64,000 nt of DNA from Rhinopomastus cyanomelas (Eukaryota; Chordata; Aves; Bucerotiformes; Rhinopomastidae), in NCBI GenBank assembly GCA_013400115.1, contig VXBP01001164.1:218105-282104 (forward strand), read 5' to 3'. How positions within the stretch are numbered: position 1 is the stretch's first letter; every line of letters begins with the position of its first letter. Of the stretch, positions 27,610 through 39,440 are shown in pieces. The position numbers and the translations under genes are program-made. The notes under the pieces were generated by a model. It worked only from the letters and a program-made list of their open reading frames with translations, was not told the origin of the DNA and ran no database searches.

Positions 27610-27795
27610 TGACCTGCTATACCCTGCTGTGACAGAATCAGTTAAATCTAAGTCATGCCTGATAAATGTTTGCCAGACCTGCTTGTAAAGGAGATTTCAG
27701 CAATCTGTTCCAATGACATACTGGTGATGCTTCTAGGAAGTTAACATGAATCTTCCTGTGCTGTTATCTGATGATTACTGCTCAGCCTCTATATA
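27610..27795 (-). mobile_element. Possible ancient CR1/L3-like LINE 3' relic
   Basis: The + strand order of short blocks parallels the reverse complement of the conserved 3' coding end of CR1/L3 elements, with gaps. The blocks are CCTGCTGTGACAGAATCAGT, then TTTGCCAGACCTGCTTGTAA, GAGATTTCAGCAATCTGTTC, CTAGGAAGTTAACATGAATC and TTCC. This corresponds to the blocks that encode the ...LRRNF... terminus. No reading frame survives. The call rests on block order only. Confidence 0.42.
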
Positions 27796-30700
27796 TATCA
27801 GGCAAGGCAGTGGTTCTATTTTTCTTTTATGTATTTGAGTACGTTGATTTCCTCGTGTAAAGCCTTTTCTTTAGGCTTTAAACTACTCTTGCTTTTTCAG
27901 TTTCTCTGAACAAGTAACTGGGGTTTTTTCCCCCACAATACTTCCTCAGATTTTTTTATTTATCTTCCAGACAGACTTGTAGCTTTCTTTAACTGCCGTG
28001 TTTGAACTGGATGCAGCCATCTGCTAAGGTCTTGCAGTTGCTGAGTGAAACGGTGTGGTTGCTTCTGGCTGTGCTGCTGGTGTCACGGTTGGCTATGCTG
28101 CACAGAAGGGCAGTACTGTGCCACCGACCTGTGCTCAGCTTGTAATTCACTGATTGTTTCTGCCTAACTGCTTTTTTTTTCTGTCTTGTGTTTGTGTAGC
28201 TGATGAATTCCGTCCAGATGTAGCTAGCATTTCAGATGATCGGATTGCACTTAGGAAACAGTGTCACTTCTTTAGAAATGTTTGGGTCTTTTTAATTGTA
28301 CTGATTCTCTTTGACAATATTTTGGTAGGTTTCCCCAGATTAGTGTTAACTAACAATTTAATAATGATTCTCCAATTCAGCTTGATGGTTAAAGTATTAC
28401 CAGTGGACCTGGGACGGATCTCTTAAAGTCCTCTTTGATATACCTTTTCATTTTTTATAGCTAGATCATTTCAAGTATTCAAGGTATGATTTATTTTCTT
28501 TCCAGTTTCTTTTGCACCTGCAAGAGAAGCTTAGTGTTTTTTCCATTTGTTTAAACAATGTTGTGCAACAAAAATATTAAGACTTGAAAATTATGACAGT
28601 CTGTTCATTCCACTCATCTGTGTCTGTGAGAGCATTGTATAAGAATTAAAGACTGCTGGGAGGGAGGTATGCTTGTTTACGTGTTCTTTTATATTGGCAT
28701 CTGTATGTGCATAAAAATACATATGACAGATGCGTGCGTGTGGGTGTATGGCGATATAAATTTGTGTCCTGCACTGCGGGTAGAGCTGAGGAAGTTAATG
28801 GTTACTCTGAAATGCCTGTGGGATTTATTCACCATGTACATGTTATGTTGGTGCTTTAGATAATGGGTTCATTGTTGAAAACTTATGCTTTGAGGATAAT
28901 TGTTTTGCACTGGCTTATTGTATGGCTTTATAATATTTTTGGCACACATCCTATATGCTGTCATATGTCCTTCCCTCATTTTATGGAAAACTTAATAGAG
29001 CATATGAGTCAATTAAAGGTGTAGTCTCAGAAGTGACAGCAACAGTTCAGGTGATAGGGGAATTCGGTAATTAATGAGCCGCACGAGTGGTTCGTTTGGT
29101 TTGGTTTTTGGTTTTCCATTTTAAAACAAAAAGTTCCTCTTTCTTTTTCTTCAAGACCTAAGTCTGTGGCCATTAGTAATCTGCCTCCAAAAACCAGGGA
29201 TCTGGGAAGCAGGTGTTTGAGAAGACATGATAGTTGTGCAGGATGACGTGAGCCAGCAATGTCAGTCTGGTGGAAGATTGTAATGAGACCAGAATAAACA
29301 AGAGGAGGAGAATCTAAAGGCTCAATATGGATGTAGCCTTGCTGATTCTCTAGTTTCCTTTCATTTTCTCTTGAAAGCAGTTAAAAACATACTAAAGCTG
29401 TAATGTAGCAAGAAAACAGTACAAATAATCAAATAGCAGTGTATTTTGAGTACCGTGTCGTAGGAAGAGTTGGAACTTGTCAGATCAAACACCCCAAAAA
29501 TCTGATGAACCACAGAGTTGAGTGTGGAGTGCATTCAGCTGTCTTTGTGTACAGTGTCACCTCTTCTATAAGTCAGAGGCCTGCTGTCTAGGGCAAAGGC
29601 ACTGATCAGGAAGTGCACTGCAGGAGACATCACATTTTGCTTTCCTGGTGAACTTGGACTTCAAAATCAGTGGTCTTTATATGTAGCAATTTAGTTCCTG
29701 GTCAATATGTTGCAGGATCTGGAATTTTGTAGGCAGGGTTTTAATGTGAGAGTTCTAGACTGGAAATCTGTGGTGCAGTAGACAGATTTTTTTCAAGAGA
29801 ATGCTCTAGAAATATCTTTCTTTATCATATAAGGGAATGCATGCAGGTGTCTGTATAAATATATACAATTAGATTATAAATCTCTGCATAACAGATACAA
29901 TAAATATGTACATAATAAAAGTACTGTATAAAATGGAATTAAATAAACATAAAAGTGGTTTTTTTGGGGGAGAAAGTGAAATAAATGAAAGATTCCTACT
30001 TACTCATTTCTTTTGAGCTACCAGAATAAAAACCAAAATGAACTATAACATTTGGGAGGAATTCTGATTGGTAGTGGCTTGTATAGTGTTTCCTCAGTTG
30101 TTCTTTGATAGCTTTTCTATTTTGGATTTGATGAGTAATTCTAAAAATATGAAGAGTTGCTCTGTGTTCTTTGCATATCAGAGACAAAGATCATGTTAAA
30201 TCATAATTTATGGCTATACACGACAGTGTTCTCTTGGGCAATTTTTTCTAAACAATCAATTTCTGAACAGCTAAGTAAATAAAGACACAAATACTTTCAA
30301 CAGAACAAAAAAATATACTGTTCAAATTGGTCAAGAGAACCTAAACCCGTGTAATTATGCACATGTACTGAGGAGAACACTTTTTTTGGTTTCTCTTTTT
30401 TTATTTTGGTTTCTCAAGCATGAGGCAGCAGAATTGTCATTCATTTGGCACGAGAGGCTGAAAGCAGTGTCTTCCTTCATTTGACACACTCCTCGGGAAA
30501 CAAGCATGTCAGTGAAGGGATTGCGCCAGTTACCAGAAGCTCACAGGAATACATTGTGCTGGTTTATATTCACTTTAATTTCATGAATTGCTCTAAAACT
30601 TAGCAACATAAAAAAAGCATTAAAACACCTTTTTAGCATTATTTTTAGTTCCTACATATTTCCCTGCTGTGCTCTGACTCGGTTTAAATGAGCAGAATGT

Positions 30701-31683
30701 TGTGAGACCCATGGCTCGGTTTGCGACAAAGCAGATCCCTCCTCCTGCCTGGGTATGCTTGGAGCACTCATCTGTGGAGAAGCAGCAAATGTGAGTTTAA
30801 CTCCTTGTACATCCCTGAGAAGATGAGTGTCTTACAAGTTAAAGGAAAATAAACAATAAATAGAACATAACTTATGGAGCAATGAACTGAAGCCAAAAGT
30901 CAGCCGGCAGCCGTTAATGTAAAACGTTCACAGGTAATGCTTGGTCTTCTGGGAGATGCTTCCTTTTCTTCTGCAGAGTTGTACTCTTCAGGATTGCTGT
31001 CAGGTCCTTTCCACCTCTGGAGTTTGCCACAAGACTAACATAGATGTATTTCCAAGTGCTAACTTGGAAAACTCAGGTGTACTTCTTGGAACTAATCTTG
31101 TCATGGGACCTTAAATTAGGACTGGGTTGCAGTTGATGAATGTGAAGCAAACACAGGAGTAAGTTTGGTATGGCCGAAGATTCCTCTATTTCCTAGTCTT
31201 GTGGTGTTGCTGCTACTGTTAGAGGAATGGCTGTGGTAGACAGGGGGATGCTCTAGGTAGCTGTTACTTTTCCTGCTGGTACTTCAGAGCAGATTTTCTA
31301 TGCAGAAACAGCAAAACAGCATGCAGGTATGATTATGCTTTGTTTTTTACAGACAAGTTACTCTACAAAAAGGTGTGGAGGAAGCAGATGCTTGTGATTG
31401 TGCACAGAAGATATGTTTTATGACATCTAAAGGTATTGATATTAATAGTGGGATGTTTTGAGAGTGGCTAGTCTCATTTACCATTTTAATTTTTTTTTAA
31501 AGGTACAAGGTCTAGGCTGACTGCAAGCTGTTGAATTATATAGTTTTGGTGGTAAGCTTGCAGAGTCAGAATGGCCTTCAAGCAGATTGAAGAGGTATGT
31601 GTCAGCCAATGCTGAACCAAAGTAGGATGAGATCCAGGTGGGAGGAAGGGTCACAGCTATATATTCTAAGACAGTTTCTGTCT
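27796..31683. other. DNAJC1 intron 1 (part): one exon-like segment
   Basis: Mostly featureless intron sequence. The exception is an open 125-nt segment with splice-like borders at 28200-28324, described in the findings. No other exon or repeat is recognised apart from short T/G runs near 29.1 kb. Confidence 0.55.
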
Positions 31684-32912
31684 TAGAATCATAGAATCAT
31701 TAGGGATTGGAAGGGCCCACGAAAGATCATCTAGTCCAATCCCCCTGCCATAGCAGGATCACCTAGACCAAGTTGCACAGGAACACATCCAGGTGGGTTT
31801 TAAACATCTCCAGAGAAGGAGACTCCACAACCCCTCTGGGCAGCCTGTTCCACTGCTCTGTCACCCTCACTGGGAAGAAGTTCCTTCTCATATTTATGTA
31901 CCTCCTATGTTCCAGCTGACACCCATTGCCCCTCATCCTATCACTAGATGACATTGAGAAGAGCCTGGCTCCATCTTCCTGACATCCACCCTTCAAATAT
32001 TTATAGACATGAATGAGGTCACCCCTGAGTCTCCTCCAAGCTAAAGAGACCCAGCTCCCTCAGCCTCTGGACAGAAAACTCCAGATGTGGTCTCACCAGA
32101 GCAGAGGGGGAGAAGAACCTCTCTCCATCTTCTAACCACCCTCATTCTGATCCACCCCACGATGCTGTTGGCCCTCTTGGCCACAAAAGCACACAGCTGG
32201 CTCATGGTCATCCTGCTGTCCACCAGGATCTTCAGGTCCCTTTCTTTTACATTTCTCTCCAACAGGTCAGTCCCCAGCCTATACTGGTACCTGGGGTTGT
32301 TCTTGCCCAGATCCAAGACTCTACACTTACCCTTGTTATACTTCATTACATTTTTCCCTGCCCAGCTCTGCAGCCTGTCCAGGTCTTGGTGAATGGCATT
32401 TTGACTATTGGAGTGACATTTGCTATCCTCCAGTCCCCAGGCACCTCTCCTGATCCCCATGCCTTAGCAAAGATGGACAACAGTGGCTCAGCAATGACTT
32501 CCTCCTCCCTTAGTGCGTGCGGGTGCATCCCATCTGGGCCCACGGATTTATGTCCATCCAGTTTGCTCAACTTATCCCTAACCTGCTCCTCATTAGCCAA
32601 CGCAGGCTCCTCTCTTGCCTCGGCTTCCTCTGGAGCCTCAGCAGTCTAGGGCCCCAGAAATACAGACAGAAGCAAAGAAGGTGTTCAGTATCTCTGCCTT
32701 CTCTGCATCCTCTGTCTCCAGGTTGCCACCTCATTCAGCAGGGGGCCTACATTGCCTCTAGTTTTAGTTTTACCTGCAATGTATTTGAAGAAGCTCTTTC
32801 TGTTGCCCTTGACCTCTCTTGCAAGGTTTAATTCCAAGGAGGCCTTGGCTTTTCTGGTTGCGTCCCTACATTCTCTCACCAGAGCCTTATAATCACCCCA
32901 AGTGGCCATCCC
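31684..32912 (-). mobile_element. CR1 LINE, truncated, with two internal deletions
   Basis: This copy is antisense to DNAJC1. Its 3' tail lies at 31684-31700 and the element continues to about 32912. Minus-strand open pieces encode the start of the RT region (DYKALVRECRDATRKAK, then FFKYIAGKTKTRGNVGPLL) and the SVGPDGMHPHALRE and GEVPGDWRIANVTPI blocks. It then jumps at about 32400 straight to a late TWTG/QDLDRLQSWAG block, so the catalytic FADD region is missing. A second jump near 32068 removes roughly 120 bp that are present in the 7-kb copy. No piece is intact. The 3' end is similar to the 7-kb and 34-kb copies. Confidence 0.94.
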
Positions 32913-34269
32913 ATCATGTAGAGAGCAACTCCTCCACTGCTGCTGCCTGTTTGGTGAGGTTTTTGTGGGACAGCGTGTGCATCCTGCAGTTCCAAATCAC
33001 AGAGGAAAAGTGTGGTTGTGAATTTACAAAGGTGGCTTTTTGTTTATCTTCAACTTGTATCACCTGATGGTTGTAAAAATGAAAGTAATGGCTTGTATGT
33101 CTACTACACAAAAATTCTGAGTGCATATTTTCTTAAAGAAACAGTATACATTTTAATTGCACTTGAATTAAAAATATCCCAAACACAAGAGCTTTATATT
33201 AAGTTCGATTTGTAATTTGGAAAGGCTGCGAAAGGCACTGAGATCGCTTGCAGGTGTACGGTGCACAGCTGAAATACAGTCAGCTGGTAGTTTGTACAGT
33301 TGTGGCTTTGGGTTGCTGTAGAGCTACAGTAACATGCACTGTGGAAAATTCTACACTTTATTCAGCAGCACTGCAATGAAATGCATACATTTATGTAATT
33401 CTCTTTTTACCTACTAAGTGATTGGGAAACTGCAAGTAAACAGAAAGGTAATTTCTGTCTGCATAGGTGTCCTCTGGACCACATGCCTTCCCATCGCCAA
33501 TAAAGATCACACCATCTATTTCAGGACATAAGCAGGCATATTTAAAACCCAAGATGAATTGAGCACATTTGCAATGTGAGAAGCAGTTGCTAAATTGTAA
33601 GTAACTAAGTCTTGTTGTATAACTGCATTGCACTCAAGGGAACAATTTAGGTTTTGAATTGTATATGTTGGTAAGTGAAAACTATGTAGACATTGATTAT
33701 TTTTTTCCCCTTGACCTAATCACTGTGTGCCTATGGCAATATTTGATATGTGTTCACCAGGAATTCTCTTGGGACCACAAGGAGGCTTTTTTTGTAGCTT
33801 CATTAGTAATCATAGTTACATTAGGAATAGAAGGCAATGGAGTAATATACTTGTGCTACACCAGGTTTTAATTTTATTGTAAAGGGGGAATTGAACTCTG
33901 TAGGACAATGGCTGAATTTGTAGTGACAGAGGAGGAGACCATATTTGAGTCTTTGTGCATTTTCAGCAATATTTAATTCCTTTTTTAAAAATGTAAGGCA
34001 AATGTCTATTCAGGTATTTTTTTGTGAAATAATGCTTCTTTCTCATTATGTGTTTGTAGTCTAATGTTAGAACTTTTTATGGTAATGTGCAAGAATATGA
34101 AAACTGTGCTGAGCACAGTAAAATGTATTAATGTTTTTCATTGTCTGAATCAAACCAAATGCCAAAAGTAAACAACATAAATAGTGAGAGTAATGTTTGC
34201 TCTTCTCCCCCACCCTGGGAATTTGGTGTGTGTCATCCTTTAGGCAAAAGTGAAAAATTCCAACAGATA
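32913..34269. other. DNAJC1 intron 1 (part): nothing recognised
   Basis: About 1.4 kb of AT-rich unique-looking sequence between two antisense CR1 copies. No repeat or exon is seen. Confidence 0.6.
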
Positions 34270-34354
34270 ATCATAGAATCATTAGGGATTGGAAGGGACC
34301 TCGAAAGATCATCTAGTCCAATCCCCCTGCCACAGCAGGATCACCCAGACCAAG
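34270..34354 (-). mobile_element. CR1 LINE 3'-end fragment (outer of two abutting copies)
   Basis: The + strand reads TCATAGAATCATTAGGGATT, the reverse complement of a CR1 3' end, and continues through the CTAGTCCAATCCCCCTGCC segment for only about 85 bp. It then gives way directly to a second CR1 of a different subfamily in the same orientation. It matches the 3' ends at 7.0 and 31.7 kb closely. The join falls around 34350-34360 and cannot be placed exactly by eye. Confidence 0.85.
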
Positions 34355-34840
34355 TCATACGGTCAGTCAGTGTTAGAGAAGGGACCACAGGATCATCCAG
34401 TTCCAACTTCCCTACCATGGGCAGGGACACCCCACCCTAGATCAGACTGGCCTCATCCAGCCTGGCCTTAAACACCTCCAGGGGCAGGGCCTCAACCACC
34501 TCCCTGGGCAACCCATTCCAGGCTTGGAGCCTCCTCTTCTCCAGACTGAACAGCCCCATCTCTCTCAGTCTGACCTCATAGGAGAGCTGCTCCAGGCCCC
34601 TGATCATCCTCATGGCCCTCCTCTGCACTCGCTCTGGCATGTCTACATCCTTCTTGTAATAAGGGCTCCAGAACTGGACGCAGTGCTGGACAAAGATGTT
34701 GAACAAGACTAGTCCCAGGACTGATCCCTGATGGACTCCGCTTGTCACTGGCCTCCACTCGGACATGGACCCATTGACAACCACTCTCTGGGTGCGGCCA
34801 TCAAGCCAGTTCTTTACCCATCTAGTGGTCCACCCATCAT
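34355..34840 (-). mobile_element. CR1 LINE fragment of a second subfamily, RT core deleted
   Basis: From about 34355 the + strand resembles the 3' end of another CR1 type (TTAGAGAAGGGACCACAGGA, then CATCCAGTTCCAACTTCCCT). It continues through the terminal RT blocks read on the minus strand: CVQFWSPYYKKDVDM, then YEVRLREMGLFSLEKRR. Upstream in the element, TTRWVKNWLDGRTQRVVVNG and SGVHQGSVLGLVLFNIF blocks are joined directly to CVQFWSP, so the FADD catalytic block and thumb are deleted. The match ends near 34840 (DGWTTRW). The antisense orientation and the abutting older fragment suggest an insertion into, or next to, another CR1. Confidence 0.88.
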
Positions 34841-37675
34841 TTCTTAAGAGTATCTTAAGAAACGTGTTTAACATTTCAAATGGTAATTTTGTCTGTGTGC
34901 TAAAATAATTGTTGGTAAGGGATTGCATGAAAAAGTGTAAAAAATCAAACTTTTAACTTCTCCCGTAGCTAGACACAGGGACACTCTGCTTTTTAATGAA
35001 GTGTTGGCAGTGAAAGAGTTCCCACGTGACTACTTGCATATTTGCATGCATAGGAGGCCAAACTGTGGCCCACATCAATATAGACTTGCAGTCTGGTATT
35101 TCTGAGAACTAATTCTAGCACAAAACACTTGACTTGTCTAACTATAGTCGTCTTCTAGCTCTGCAGCTGGCAGTTGAGCACTTCAGATTTTAGCTTAGAG
35201 CATTTGTTTTGTATCATCTTCTAATATTAGAACTGGTGATGTTCTGCTTTGTTTTACAAAATATATGTGGTGAATCACTGGCTTTTTCCCTCCTGAAGAG
35301 CACCGATGTATGTGAAAGTGAGCTTCGATCTTGAACGCTGAATGTTTGTTCTTGCATCAAGATTAGTTCTGACTGAACATGCCCGTTACCTGGCAGCGGG
35401 CATGTGTGAAGGTGTTAAACCTTGGAAGCATGATGGGACAATATTGCTTTGAAAAGGTATTTACCAAGAAACACGACGATGCTTTTCATGTTTGTATCCT
35501 TGTGAGAGAGGCAGCATGACAGGCGCATTTGCCTCAGTTGATGGTGAAACTTGCCCACCTGAGGCACAGTATTGGCTCAAGATATCTGCAAGCAAAACCT
35601 TCTAATGTGCCTTCAGAGCTTTTTCTTTAAGACAAAAAAACCAAAACTTAGTGTGATTGTGGCTTCCTCTCTCTAATCTTTGGACTTCTATCTTAATATG
35701 TAAAAAACCTTAGTCTGTTCAAAATACCAGTTCTTGACTCAGGATTTTGTTATCAGCCTTTATGGAAATGCTACTGAAGGTAGTCGGTTAGGTGTAAAGT
35801 CAAATGTCTTAGAACAGCTGACTTCAGTATGGTAGATGTTTCTTTATTAGTTTGAAAGTAATTGGTTTTGTAGTTTATTTGGGATCATATACTGCTCAGA
35901 ATGTTTTGTCAAAAAGCAGCCACTTTTGTTCTGAATAGCTCCTAGAGGATCTGGAACCTTGCCTGAAGCTGCCTACCTGTAGGAAGCCTTAATTAGCAAA
36001 ATGTTTAGAACATACAAGAGTCTTCTGTGTTGTGTCTGACAGTATTGTGATGAATTGGTTAGCAGGCAGACATACTGTCACTTATATTTATGTGAACTAG
36101 TTGTAAATCAATTAACTTCATCATGTAGCTAAAAACATGGCCAGTAAACCATGTACTGGTTTGGGGTTTTTTTAACCTACTATAATAGTATTAAAATACT
36201 ATATTTTGTTTTGAAGATGAGCCCACACTGTTTGTGCAGTGACTGCCTGGGTTGCTAGAGGAGAGGAAACAAATCTATTTCTAAATTATATCTGGCAACT
36301 AAGGTGAACAATCTGTTTTTGAAAACTTATTTGTTTAAACTTCTCAAGTTGAATAACGTCTCAGGACAAAGCACTGTAAACATGCCAGCAACTTTGTTTT
36401 TTCAGAGTTTACTTTGCTTAAGCAATTTTTTTTACACAAATAATAATGCTGCTCCCAAATAAAACTTAAGTTTGAATGGTTGTGATCCCATGAAAACAGG
36501 TTGGGTTTTTTTTTGGTTGGCTGTGGTTTGTTGGTTTTTTCCTTGGTAATTGGAAGTATACTGTGGGACAACTCCTCACCAGGTTTTTAACTGTTTGTGA
36601 GGAGCGTTCCAAAAATAAGCACATCTAAATGTGTGGTACAGAAGGAATAAGCTGTGCCTTCTTCCAAATACATAGTCTGGAGATACTCATTATCAAGGTT
36701 ATCATGGCTTTGGGGTTTTTTTAAAAGGTTTGTTGACTTTCCATTTTTACATCTATTTTATGCAATTTCATTGAGTCTACACCTCAAGAATTTAATGTTT
36801 CTTTGTGCTAAGAATAGATATTTAGTTACTGTCTCTTCCTTTGCCTTAACCAAGGAATAAAAATAAACCCATGAAACAATGGCAATATGAAAGGACTTAG
36901 TGGCAGTTACTAAGCTGGAAGCAAGCTGATGCTTAACGAGAAGATTTCTGTGCACATGTCTTAAAAGTGGCTGTTGCAAAATCTTCCCCATGACTAGTAG
37001 AAGCATCTCCTTTGGACAGGAAGAAGACTATGAATACTTTGCTCTTGTGTTAGGGGTTAATGTCAGCATTAACAGTCTTTGTAATAGTGGTCCAATCTTA
37101 TAAACAGCATTATTACAACCTCATGTTTTAACTGAAAATTTGAAGATGAAAACAATTATTTGTAATAAAAAGTGTGGCAGACTAATTACAGTATCTCATT
37201 ATCATCTTATTTCAACTTTGGTGCTCTTGCAGCTACTTCAGGTCTGGATTTCGGTGTTTCTTAATCCCTGTTGACACTAATTTTGAGAGAGAACATACTG
37301 GGGAACAGTATATGTGAAAACAAGAAATAAAATCAGTCAGATCAAGTAGTTGACTTCTAATATGTTGCCTTAGAAATGTTAGTAATAGAACGCAGATAGT
37401 TCTCTTTAAGTTTGATGCTTTGTGGATCTCCTGGCGAGCGTAGCAACCCAAATCCTATATAATACAGCCCTCCAGATCTTCCATTTCTGGACGTCTTGTA
37501 TAGCATATACTAAGTAGCAGACCCTAAATCAGGAACTCGTGTATTGTGCGGCTGATTCGGCACATACGTGCTGGGTTTCACCTATTGAGTTCTACTTTTT
37601 CTCCCAAAATGTGTGCTGTTCTTATGGTGCGGATGGTTGGTGCTACAGTAAAGCTTCAAGCCTGTGTTTTTTTCC
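34841..37675. other. DNAJC1 intron 1 (part): nothing recognised
   Basis: About 2.8 kb of AT-rich sequence. It contains T/G-rich runs (36502-36546) and short inverted repeats of 8-9 bp that are within chance expectation. No exon or mobile element is recognised. Confidence 0.6.
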
Positions 37676-39440
37676 CCTGTAGCTAAGAGAAACAAAAAGA
37701 GTTTTTATAGATATATGCCTGAGAAAAAGAAAACTAGGGAAAATGTGTGCCTTTTCTGGAAGGAAACCGGTGAGCTGGTAAGCTCGGATGCAGAGAAGGC
37801 TGAGGTGCTCCGTGATTATTTTGCCTCGGTCTTCACTGGCAAGAGTTCCAGCCATGCCGGCCAAGTCATAGAGGTTAAAGGTTGGGACCGGAAGAAGGAA
37901 AGACCACCTGTGACAGAGGCAAATCAGGTTTGTGACCCTGAAGGATCATAAATCTGTGGGTCTGACAGGATATGCCCACAGATTGTGAGGGAACTGGTGA
38001 ATGAAAGTGCCAGGCCATTATCCATTATATTGGAGAAATCGTGGCAGTCTAGTGAAGTTCCCAGTGATTGGAAAAGGGGAAATATTTTTCTAAAGGGGAA
38101 AAGAGACAACCCAGGCAACTACAGGCCAATCAGTTTCACTTCTGTGCCTGGCAAGATCATGGAGCAGATCCTCTTTAAAACTGCACTGAGGCACAGTGTA
38201 TGGAAAACAAGGAGGTAATGCCAACACTGCTTCATGCCTGACAAATCTTGTGGCCTTCTATGACAGTGTTACAGCATTGGTTACTGATGTCATCTACGTG
38301 GACTTGTGCGAGGCATTTGACACAGTCCCACATGACATCTTGTCTAAAAAAGAGAGAGACATCAACGTGACAGTTGAACTGCTTGGTGGATAAGCAATTG
38401 GCTGGACAGTGGCACTCAAAGTGCTCCAATCAATAGCTCAACATCCAAACGAAGCTTGGTTATGGGTGGTTCTCCTTGGGTCTGTTTTGAATGCAGCATT
38501 AACATCTTTATTGGTGACATGGACTGTGGCACTGAGTGCACTCTCAGTGAATTTGTGGACGACGCCAAGCTGTGTGGTGTCATTGACAAGCTGGAGGGAA
38601 GGAAGAGAGGCCATCCAGAGGGAGCTCGACAGGCTCGGCAACTGGACCCATGCAAACCACATGAAGTTAAAGAAGTCTAAGCATGGGGTCCTACATCTGA
38701 GTTGGGGTAATCCCAAGCAGAAATACTTGCTGGTGGTGAATGGATTGAGATCAGTTCTCAGGAGAAGAACTTTTGGGAGTGTTAGATGAGAAGCTCGACA
38801 TAAGCTGCCAATGCATGAGTGCAGCCCAGGCAGCCAACCATATCTTGAACTGTATCAAAGAAGCTGTCATCAAGAAGGACAAGGAGGGAGATTCTTCCGC
38901 TCTGCTCTAGTGAGACCTCAGCTGGAGTACTGCATTGAGTTCTGGAGCCACCACTGCACAAATGACATGGAACTGTTGTAGTGAGTCCAGAAAAGGATGA
39001 CAAGGATGATCAGATGTCTGGAGCACTTCTTCTATAGGACAGGCTGAGGGAATTTGGGCTGTTGAACCTGGAGAAGCAAAGGCTGCAGGGAGACCTTAGA
39101 GTAGCCTTCCAGTACTTGAAGGGGAGCCTACAAGAAAGCTGCAGAGAGGTGTTTTTTCCTAGAGGCTCTAGTGATAGGACAAGGAGGAATGGTTTCAAGA
39201 TAAGGTAGATTTAGATTAGAACTTAGGAAGAAGTTTCTCACTCTGAGGGTGGAGAGGCATTGGAACAGATTCCCCAGACAACTAATGGATGCCCTCTCCC
39301 TGAAAGTGTTCAAGGCCAAGTTGGACTGGGCCCTGGGCAACCTGGTCTAGTGAAAAGGTGTCCCTGCCTGTGGCAGACAGGTTGGAAGTGGATGATCTCT
39401 GGGGTTCCTTCAAATCTAAGCCATTCTATGACTCTGTAAT
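37676..39440 (+). mobile_element. CR1 LINE, longest copy here, RT domain with decayed frame
   Basis: About 1.76 kb in the same orientation as DNAJC1, ending some 490 bp before exon 2. Successive frames carry RT blocks in the right order: NKKSFYRYMPEKKKTRENV, EKAEVLRDYFASVFTGKSS, SARPLSIILEKSWQSSEVPS, NYRPISFTSVPGKIMEQIL, LTNLVAFYDSVTALV, DLCEAFDTVPHDIL, and SEFVDDAKLCG. They are followed by the terminal LEKQRLQGD-type region and a 3' end at about 39440 (CATTCTATGACTCTG). Several frameshifts and stops separate them. The catalytic motif is FVDD (38552-38563) where CR1 normally has FADD. The 5' part, including the endonuclease, is absent. Confidence 0.95.

Noticed and set aside
32041..32831. Overlapping + strand open stretches at the 32-kb CR1
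   Set aside because: They are antisense shadows of the minus-strand CR1 RT region.
35377..35405. 9-bp inverted repeat (ACATGCCCG ... CGGGCATGT)
   Set aside because: A few repeats of this length and spacing are expected by chance in 64 kb.
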